A DNA stretch of 17,927 nucleotides from Clostridiales bacterium (lineage in GTDB: Bacteria; Bacillota; Clostridia; Lachnospirales; UBA12420), in NCBI GenBank assembly GCA_003452395.1, contig DMOI01000059.1, positions 1-17,927 of the forward strand, read 5' to 3'. How positions within the stretch are numbered: position 1 is the stretch's first letter; each line of letters opens with the position of its first letter. Shown one piece after another: positions 14,263 to 17,927 of the stretch. A program made the translations under genes and the position numbers. The notes below the pieces were generated by a model that made no database searches, had not been told where the DNA came from, and saw nothing but the letters and a program-made list of their open reading frames with translations.

Positions 14263-15044
14263 AAGCTTCACAAAAAGCAATGATTTATAAAGATGTAAAA
14301 GAGATAATGGCGAGCAGACAGATGTTCATACCTATGATGAGCGTGCCTATAATAATGATGGTTATTATACCTATCATATATTTGATAGGCGCAAAATATA
14401 GTACGGCAGGTTGGAGCGGAATGGATTCTTTAATGAATATACTGGCTACTAAGTTCAGCAATCTAACTAATCCACAGCTATTGATTCAACTAGGTCTCAA
14501 CTACATGTTTCCTGTATTCTTCTTGCTGATTCCAATTATGGCTTCAAGTATCATCGGGGCAAGTAGCTTTGTTGGAGAAAAAGAGAGGAAAACGATGGAA
14601 TCTCTATTTTATACCCCTCTTACTATACGCGAATTATTTGTTGCTAAAGTAATAGGAACATTTATTCCTTCTTATTTGCTATCACTTATTTCCGGTGTGT
14701 TATTTGGAATAGTAATGAATGTGGGTGGGTGGTTTTATTTTGAAGAGCTGATTTTTCCTAATATTAAATGGACAATTCTTATATTTTGGCTTACACCAGC
14801 AGTTACATTACTTGGAATAAACTTGATGGTATTTATTTCTGCAAAGGCAAATACATTTCAGGAAGCACATCAAATGGGCACATTTTTAATACTTCCTGTA
14901 ATTTTTGTAATAGCAGGACAAATGTCAGGGTTATTTATACTAAGTAATTTTAGTATAATCACTGCAGGAGTTGTAGTATATATAATAGATTATTTACTCA
15001 TGAAAACGGGAAGTAAAAAATTTGTACCAGAGAAACTCATATGA
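14259..15044 (+). CDS. ABC-2 type transporter permease
   Basis: Membrane subunit of 261 residues with about six hydrophobic segments (~22-44, 80-105, 128-155, 170-195, 207-226, 228-247). The SSFVGEKERKTMESLFYTPLTIRELFVAK motif (102-130) is the coupling-helix signature of ABC-2/NatB-like permeases that contact the ATPase. It overlaps the ATPase gene by four bases (ATGA) and has GAGGAGG-like spacing within the end of that gene. It likely works as a homodimer with the ATPase dimer. No dedicated terminator follows; the next promoter begins about 45 bases on. Confidence 0.88.
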   Translation: MKASQKAMIYKDVKEIMASRQMFIPMMSVPIIMMVIIPIIYLIGAKYSTAGWSGMDSLMNILATKFSNLTNPQLLIQLGLNYMFPVFFLLIPIMASSIIGASSFVGEKERKTMESLFYTPLTIRELFVAKVIGTFIPSYLLSLISGVLFGIVMNVGGWFYFEELIFPNIKWTILIFWLTPAVTLLGINLMVFISAKANTFQEAHQMGTFLILPVIFVIAGQMSGLFILSNFSIITAGVVVYIIDYLLMKTGSKKFVPEKLI

Positions 15045-15089
15045 TTTGGTACTTTTAGTAAAATGCACTGTTAAAAATATCTGTTTTTA

Positions 15090-15118
15090 TTGTACTTTTT
15101 GATAAAAAGTGATAAAAT
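15090..15118 (+). promoter_or_regulatory. Promoter of the MscS-like gene, with palindrome in spacer
   Basis: TTGTAC (15090-15095), a 17-bp spacer and TAAAAT (15113-15118). The spacer region holds a perfect 7-bp dyad, ACTTTTT-GAT-AAAAAGT (15094-15110), which could be an operator or a weak terminator for the upstream permease. Confidence 0.6.
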
Positions 15119-15152
15119 ATAAATATATTAAAATGAGGAGGAGGTAAATAAT

Positions 15153-16301
15153 ATGGTTATAATTGAAAGAATGAACGAAATAATGTCCAGGACATTAGAA
15201 GTTTATAGTTCTAATGCTATGGTAAGAATAAGTGTATTGGTTGTAATTTTATCGGTAATATTTTTATGTAGGAACTTATTTACTAGAATAATTTTATATA
15301 TTGTTAAAAAAGCAATGCATAAGTTAAACAACCCTAATGTTGAAAAGTTTGTTAAAGTATTAGAGAAGCCACTTATGATAAGTATAACTACCTTGTTTAT
15401 GTATATCGCTATTATAAATATCCTTGAGTTATCTGTTTTTACAAATGGAGTATTAATTCAGATTGTCAAAACTATAATAGCTATAAGTGTTTTTGTAACA
15501 GTATATAAAATGGATGATATTGTTGTAAACATCATGAATAAGGCATATTTTAAATTTGCTAAAAAAGAAAGAGAAAATGAAAGTGAAAATGCAAATGTAA
15601 ATGAAAATGTAAATGAAAGTGAAAATAATATACTGATACCTTTTTTGAAGAATGTTTATAAAGTATTAATTTTTATTGTAGGGTTTATTATAGTTATACA
15701 AGAATGGTATGATATTGGAATTATAGTAGCAGGACTTGGTGTTGGAGGAATCGCAATTGCTTTAGCTGGAAAAGAAATGGTTGCTAATCTTTTTGGGAGT
15801 ATAGTAATAATAGTTGAAAAAATATTTGATAAAGGTGATTATATAGAAACAAAAAGGGGGCAAGGAATAGTTGAGGAAGTGGGATTCAGAAGTACTACGA
15901 TACGTACTCTTGAGGATTCACTGATTACGATACCTAATTTTATTGTGAGTACAGAAGAGCTGATTAATTGGTCAAAAAGGAATAAAAGAAGAGTTAAATT
16001 CATTCTTGGTATTACATATGACACGACGCCAGATCAAATTAAAATTTTGATACAAGATATAAAGCACGTTTTAATAAAAGATAATGGTGTTGAGAATGAT
16101 ACATTTAATGTTGTATTTAATTCATTTGGTGATAGTTCACTCAATATACTAATACAATACTTTGCAAGTACTATAGATTATAATGAGTATTTAGAAACAA
16201 ATGAAAGGGTAAATTTTGAGATAATGAATCTACTAGAAAAAAATAATGTATCTGTAGCATTCCCATCTCGGAGTCTTTATATTGAAAAAGGTAATGTGTA
16301 G
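15153..16301 (+). CDS. MscS-family mechanosensitive ion channel
   Basis: Small-conductance mechanosensitive channel of 382 residues that would open under membrane tension to release solutes on osmotic downshock. Several hydrophobic helices lie at ~23-45, 72-92, 100-118 and 167-185. The pore helix is IVAGLGVGGIAIALAGKEMVANLFGSIVII (191-220), with the Gly/Ala packing typical of MscS TM3. The cytoplasmic beta domain follows (GDYIETKRGQGIVEEVGFRSTTIRTLEDSLITIPN) and then the alpha/beta vestibule. A charged Glu/Asn-rich insert (138-159) between helices 3 and 4 is encoded by near-repeated hexamers. Start ATG 15153 follows AGGAGGAGG (15136-15144). It is a single gene with its own promoter. Confidence 0.93.
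   Translation: MVIIERMNEIMSRTLEVYSSNAMVRISVLVVILSVIFLCRNLFTRIILYIVKKAMHKLNNPNVEKFVKVLEKPLMISITTLFMYIAIINILELSVFTNGVLIQIVKTIIAISVFVTVYKMDDIVVNIMNKAYFKFAKKERENESENANVNENVNESENNILIPFLKNVYKVLIFIVGFIIVIQEWYDIGIIVAGLGVGGIAIALAGKEMVANLFGSIVIIVEKIFDKGDYIETKRGQGIVEEVGFRSTTIRTLEDSLITIPNFIVSTEELINWSKRNKRRVKFILGITYDTTPDQIKILIQDIKHVLIKDNGVENDTFNVVFNSFGDSSLNILIQYFASTIDYNEYLETNERVNFEIMNLLEKNNVSVAFPSRSLYIEKGNV
15573..15629 (+). repeat. Hexamer-like repeats in the MscS gene
   Basis: Near-repeats of AATGAA, AGTGAA and AATGTA encode ENESENANVNENVNESENN (residues 141-159). The unit is two codons, so gain or loss of units keeps frame. Confidence 0.65.
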
Positions 16302-16315
16302 ATTATTATAAAAAG

Positions 16316-16392
16316 GTAATCTCGGATAATGAGATTACATATTAATCAAAAAATATAGTATAGTACTCGAACTTTGGAGGTTTTCCAAAGTT
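16316..16392. other. Two hairpins after the MscS gene
   Basis: GTAATCTC/GAGATTAC (16316-16323 and 16331-16338) and AACTTTGGA/TCCAAAGTT (16370-16378 and 16384-16392). Neither is followed by a T-run on the plus strand, so I do not call them terminators. They may protect the mRNA end. Confidence 0.35.
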
Positions 16393-16400
16393 TATAAAAC

Positions 16401-16444
16401 AAAAAAGGAATGCTGTAAATTTTTATTTATAGCATTCCTTTTTT
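16401..16444. terminator. Bidirectional terminator between mscS and the GH18 gene
   Basis: AAAAAAGGAATGCT (16401-16414) / AGCATTCCTTTTTT (16431-16444), extended by GTAAAT/ATTTAT (one G-T wobble) to a 20-bp stem with a TTTT loop. T-runs follow on both strands. It ends one base from the minus-strand stop codon. Confidence 0.92.
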
Positions 16445-16445
16445 A

Positions 16446-17567
16446 TTATACCGTCACCTTAACTACATTATATAGAGAATCTAATATCATCCAATTTTGT
16501 TTATAAAATCTATTTATAGTCCAATAGCTAACACCAGCTAAATTATATTCATTTACTAAAAGTAATTTCTGATATATACTTCGGGCATCTTCAAACCATA
16601 CAATATGTTCTTTTTTATTTTTATCGTAGTAGGTGTAATATGGACTTTGTGATTTTTGGTCGTATTTAATTTCGGCATTTATACTCCTAGCGAAATTGAC
16701 TGCTGCAGTATTCCCAACGGTTCTTGCGGCAGTTCCACGGACCCATGGAAGGGTCCAATCGTATCCATAATTAGGTACACCCATGAGGATTTTACTAGGT
16801 GGAATTGCAGTTACAGCATAATCAAGTACTCTTTTTACTTGGTCGAGAGGAGCAACTGCCATAGGGGCACCATACGTGTAGCCCCATTCGTAAGTCATGA
16901 GTATTACTCTATCAACTAAGTTACCATGATATCTATAATCATGAGCAGTATATAAAAGACCTGTTTGAGTTTCACTAGTTTTTGGGGCTAGGGATGTAAA
17001 AACCTTATATCCGAGTGGGCGAAGTAGAGTTACAGCTCTATTTAAAAACCTATTATATGTATATCTATCGTACTCATAAATATACTCGAAGTCGAAATTT
17101 ATGCCATAATATCCTTTAGAATTTAAAGCATAGACGATATTATTTAATAATGTTGTTTGCAGATCGTAATTATTAAAAATTTGATGTGCTACCTCACTAC
17201 TAAAATCTCTATTATTTACAACCATAATAGGAGCAACACCTTGGTCCTTAGCAAGTTTAATCAAAGGCGTATCATTTATTACTTCGATAGTGCCATTTGC
17301 ATTAACATCATTACTAAAAATACTTAAATAAGTGAGATAGGGTAAGGTTCTATTTAATACATTTACATCTATATCCGGATAGGTGTATGCATTTACTTCA
17401 ATATTACCCAGTTTAGTAGTAGGAGTGTCGATGACTAGCGTTTGACCTACAATAAGTGGAACTGACACACTTATATCATTATCAGTAGCTAATTTGGTAT
17501 ATGGAATATTATATTGCTGAGATATGGTATATAGAGAATCTCCTTTTTTTACAGTATATATATTCAT
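16446..17567 (-). CDS. LysM-GH18 peptidoglycan hydrolase, SleL/YaaH-like
   Basis: Predicted N-acetylglucosaminidase of 373 residues acting on spore cortex or cell wall. One LysM module (1-47: IYTVKKGDSLYTISQQYNIPYTKLATDN ... LIVGQTLVI) binds glycan. The glycoside hydrolase family 18 domain (~55-365) has the catalytic motif GINFDFEYI with D159 and E161, followed by LMTYEWGYTYGAPMAVAPLDQV, ILMGVPNYGYDWTLP, IVWFEDARSIYQKL and AGVSYWTINR. There is no signal peptide, as in Bacillus SleL/YaaH, which is loaded onto the forming spore from the mother cell; YaaH has two LysM modules, this has one. ATG 17565-17567 follows AAAGGAGG by 9 nt. This supports a spore-forming host. I could not find a convincing sporulation promoter. 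Confidence 0.9.
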   Translation of the reverse strand: MNIYTVKKGDSLYTISQQYNIPYTKLATDNDISVSVPLIVGQTLVIDTPTTKLGNIEVNAYTYPDIDVNVLNRTLPYLTYLSIFSNDVNANGTIEVINDTPLIKLAKDQGVAPIMVVNNRDFSSEVAHQIFNNYDLQTTLLNNIVYALNSKGYYGINFDFEYIYEYDRYTYNRFLNRAVTLLRPLGYKVFTSLAPKTSETQTGLLYTAHDYRYHGNLVDRVILMTYEWGYTYGAPMAVAPLDQVKRVLDYAVTAIPPSKILMGVPNYGYDWTLPWVRGTAARTVGNTAAVNFARSINAEIKYDQKSQSPYYTYYDKNKKEHIVWFEDARSIYQKLLLVNEYNLAGVSYWTINRFYKQNWMILDSLYNVVKVTV

Positions 17568-17647
17568 TTAACTCAGCCTCCTTTATACATTTTATGAGTG
17601 AGTTAAAGAATTATGTTTTGAAAATTTTAAAATTGAATAGATACCAG

Positions 17648-17676
17648 TTTAAAATAAATGATATATATGATATAAT
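17648..17676 (+). promoter_or_regulatory. Promoter of the small winged-helix gene
   Basis: TTTAAA (17648-17653), a 17-bp spacer, then an extended -10 (TG 17668-17669) and perfect TATAAT (17671-17676), about 40 bases before the start. Confidence 0.6.
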
Positions 17677-17717
17677 CAATAATATCAATTCACATTATTT
17701 ATCAAGGGGGAATAAAA

Positions 17718-17897
17718 TTGAATACACAAGATATTATATTAAAAACTTTAACAGAGTCTGAAAATCCACTAAAAGCAGGAGAAATAGCGGAGCTTTCAGG
17801 TGTTGATAAGAAAGAAGTAGACAAGGCGATTAAAATATTAAAAGATGAGGAGAAAATAATATCTCCAAAAAAATGCTATTATGGTGTAAATAAATAG
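17718..17897 (+). CDS. Small winged-helix DNA-binding protein
   Basis: 59-residue protein starting MNTQDIILKTLTESENPLKAG. The pattern (helix; PLKAGEIAELSGVDKKEVDKAIKILKDEEKIISP; then the short beta wing CYYGVNK) is a minimal MarR/ArsR-like winged helix. The recognition helix is at about 31-44. Proteins of this size and form are common, uncharacterised and usually single-gene in Clostridia. Start is TTG 17718 with AAGGGGG (17704-17710) 7 nt upstream; no ATG or GTG in frame fits. It has its own promoter and is divergent from the GH18 gene. Targets are unknown. It is complete; the remaining 30 bases of the window are non-coding as far as I can see. Confidence 0.75.
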   Translation: MNTQDIILKTLTESENPLKAGEIAELSGVDKKEVDKAIKILKDEEKIISPKKCYYGVNK

Positions 17898-17927
17898 GGA
17901 AATGAAGCTAAATAAAATGCAAGTATA

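Noticed and set aside
17501..17761. 86-codon plus-strand ORF at the start of the GH18 gene and beyond
   Set aside because: It overlaps the 5' end of the GH18 gene on the other strand, lacks family features, and the real gene in this area is the TTG-started winged-helix protein at 17718.
1..17927. CRISPR arrays, tRNA or rRNA genes, complete insertion sequences
   Set aside because: I saw no regularly spaced repeats, no tRNA-like cloverleaf and no transposase reading frame.

Overview
The window looks like chromosome from a low-GC, spore-forming member of the Clostridia (Firmicutes). The evidence is strong AGGAGG ribosome binding sites, frequent TTG and GTG starts, typical firmicute S2 and EF-Ts sequences, an SleL/YaaH-type cortex hydrolase, and AT-rich spacers with sigma-A promoters. 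I do not name a genus.

Layout. (1) Positions 1-1095 hold the 3' end of a surface-type protein with a DUF6273-like domain. Its last ~200 bases switch abruptly from A-rich to GC-rich and look like the variable region of a diversity-generating retroelement (DGR) target. A strong hairpin follows. (2) Positions 1200-2050 are a repeat-rich accessory stretch: a 31-bp perfect inverted-repeat pair, an orphan C-terminal piece of an Rpn-family nuclease, and short repeats. (3) Positions 2110-2955 encode a secreted protein with a copper-amine-oxidase-N-like domain. (4) Positions 3084-5098 are the rpsB-tsf operon, with a promoter, a structured leader, an internal attenuator-like hairpin and a bidirectional terminator. 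(5) Positions 5135-6440 (minus strand) are a ccdA-tlpA/resA thiol-redox pair. (6) Positions 6586-13085 are a copper-handling locus. A 19-cysteine four-helix-bundle protein is on the minus strand. Divergent from it is an operon encoding an HMA-SafE-cupredoxin fusion, a CopA-type P1B ATPase, an OmpR-family regulator and a histidine kinase, closed by a terminator. (7) Positions 13111-13224 hold a palindromic intergenic repeat. (8) Then come a two-gene ABC transporter, an MscS-like channel, a minus-strand LysM-GH18 hydrolase, and a 59-residue winged-helix protein at the right edge.

How the genes may work together. In the copper locus the kinase probably senses metal or envelope stress outside the cell; its extracytoplasmic loop has a Cys/Met/His cluster. 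The regulator may act on an 11-bp direct repeat seen just upstream of the operon. The fusion protein and CopA would move Cu(I) across the membrane, and the Cys-rich protein would buffer cytosolic copper. The neighbouring CcdA-TlpA pair would supply reductant to thiols outside the membrane. The functional links are inference; the domain motifs are read directly from the sequence.

The most unusual signals are the DGR-like variable region with no reverse transcriptase in view, the orphan Rpn C-terminus, and the three-part copper fusion protein next to the Cys-rich storage protein.
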